A stretch of DNA of 13,733 nucleotides from Burkholderiales bacterium (GTDB lineage: Bacteria; Pseudomonadota; Gammaproteobacteria; Burkholderiales; Burkholderiaceae_C), in assembly GCA_947458895.1 (NCBI GenBank), contig CANHBY010000004.1, positions 1-13,733 of the forward strand. The letters are read 5' to 3'. Positions within the stretch are counted from its first letter, which is position 1. The number at the start of each line of letters is the position of its first letter. Positions 13,706 to 13,733 of the stretch are shown here, piece by piece. The position numbers and the translations under genes were made by a program. The notes below the pieces were generated by a model that searched no databases, was not told where the DNA came from, and worked only from the letters and a program-made list of their open reading frames with translations.

Positions 13706-13733
13706 ATGAAATGTCCTGTTTGCGGCGCGGCGG
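13706..13733 (+). CDS. mqsA: MqsA antitoxin (first nine codons, cut by window edge)
   Basis: An ATG two bases after the mqsR stop opens MKCPVCGAA and runs off the window. The MKCPVC start is identical to that of E. coli MqsA, where Cys3 and Cys6 are two of the four ligands of the N-terminal zinc domain that binds MqsR. AAGGAG at 13692-13697, eight bases upstream, is a strong ribosome site. The C-terminal helix-turn-helix domain that would bind the operator lies beyond the edge. Position after mqsR makes the call safe despite its length. Confidence 0.85.

Noticed and set aside
1..13733. CRISPR array, rRNA or tRNA genes
   Set aside because: No regularly spaced repeats of 20 or more bases and no cloverleaf or rRNA-like sequence were seen; GTTCGAAT-like strings near 10430 and 10513 are inside coding sequence.

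Overview
The window looks like a chromosomal segment of a Gram-negative betaproteobacterium, most likely Burkholderiales/Comamonadaceae. This is inferred from the GC-rich third positions with long antisense open frames, the outer-membrane genes (tamA, tamB, lpxC), a di-haem cytochrome c4, and the gene order CoA-Nudix / CobD-CbiB-like / rsgA / pterin dehydratase, which I associate with that family. No taxonomic search could be run. Most of the window is core-genome housekeeping; the last ~1.2 kb is a small accessory stretch.

Layout. (1) 1-3224, minus strand: tamA-tamB, the outer-membrane Omp85 protein and its inner-membrane-anchored partner; tamB runs off the left edge. (2) 3415-4071, plus: a di-haem c4-type cytochrome, divergent from tamA, ending at a strong hairpin terminator. 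(3) 4196-6019, plus: a NudL-like CoA pyrophosphatase and a CobD/CbiB-family membrane protein. (4) 6033-7294, minus: a pterin-4a-carbinolamine dehydratase followed by rsgA, convergent with the CobD-like gene. (5) 7485-9984, plus: a putative Na+/H+ antiporter, lpxC and a tiny two-helix membrane protein. (6) 9985-10332: a 348-base gene-free gap between converging genes, with a likely terminator and a tandem 10-base repeat. (7) 10333-12308, minus: a cytosolic 5'-nucleotidase and a Lon-like AAA+ ATPase with no protease domain.

(8) 12572-13733 is the accessory part: two divergent type II toxin-antitoxin modules. On the minus strand a YefM/Phd-type antitoxin overlaps a YoeB/Txe-type toxin by 4 bases. 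On the plus strand an mqsR toxin is followed by the first nine codons of mqsA, cut by the window edge. Each module has a candidate operator matching what is known for its family: paired GTAC cores 12 bp apart before yefM, and AACC-N5-GGTT before mqsR. The 332 bases between the modules also hold a short repeat cluster that may be a decayed mobile or repeat element.

The most notable reading is that both toxins appear to lack the active-site tyrosine of their E. coli counterparts (YoeB Tyr84 -> His86; MqsR Tyr81 -> Ser81), each explicable by one base change, while their other key residues are kept. I did not find a clearly new multi-gene defence or biosynthetic system; the candidates for novelty are these toxin variants, the operators, the orphan 12-bp-spaced repeat at 10159-10180, and the uncharacterised AAA+ and CobD-like proteins.
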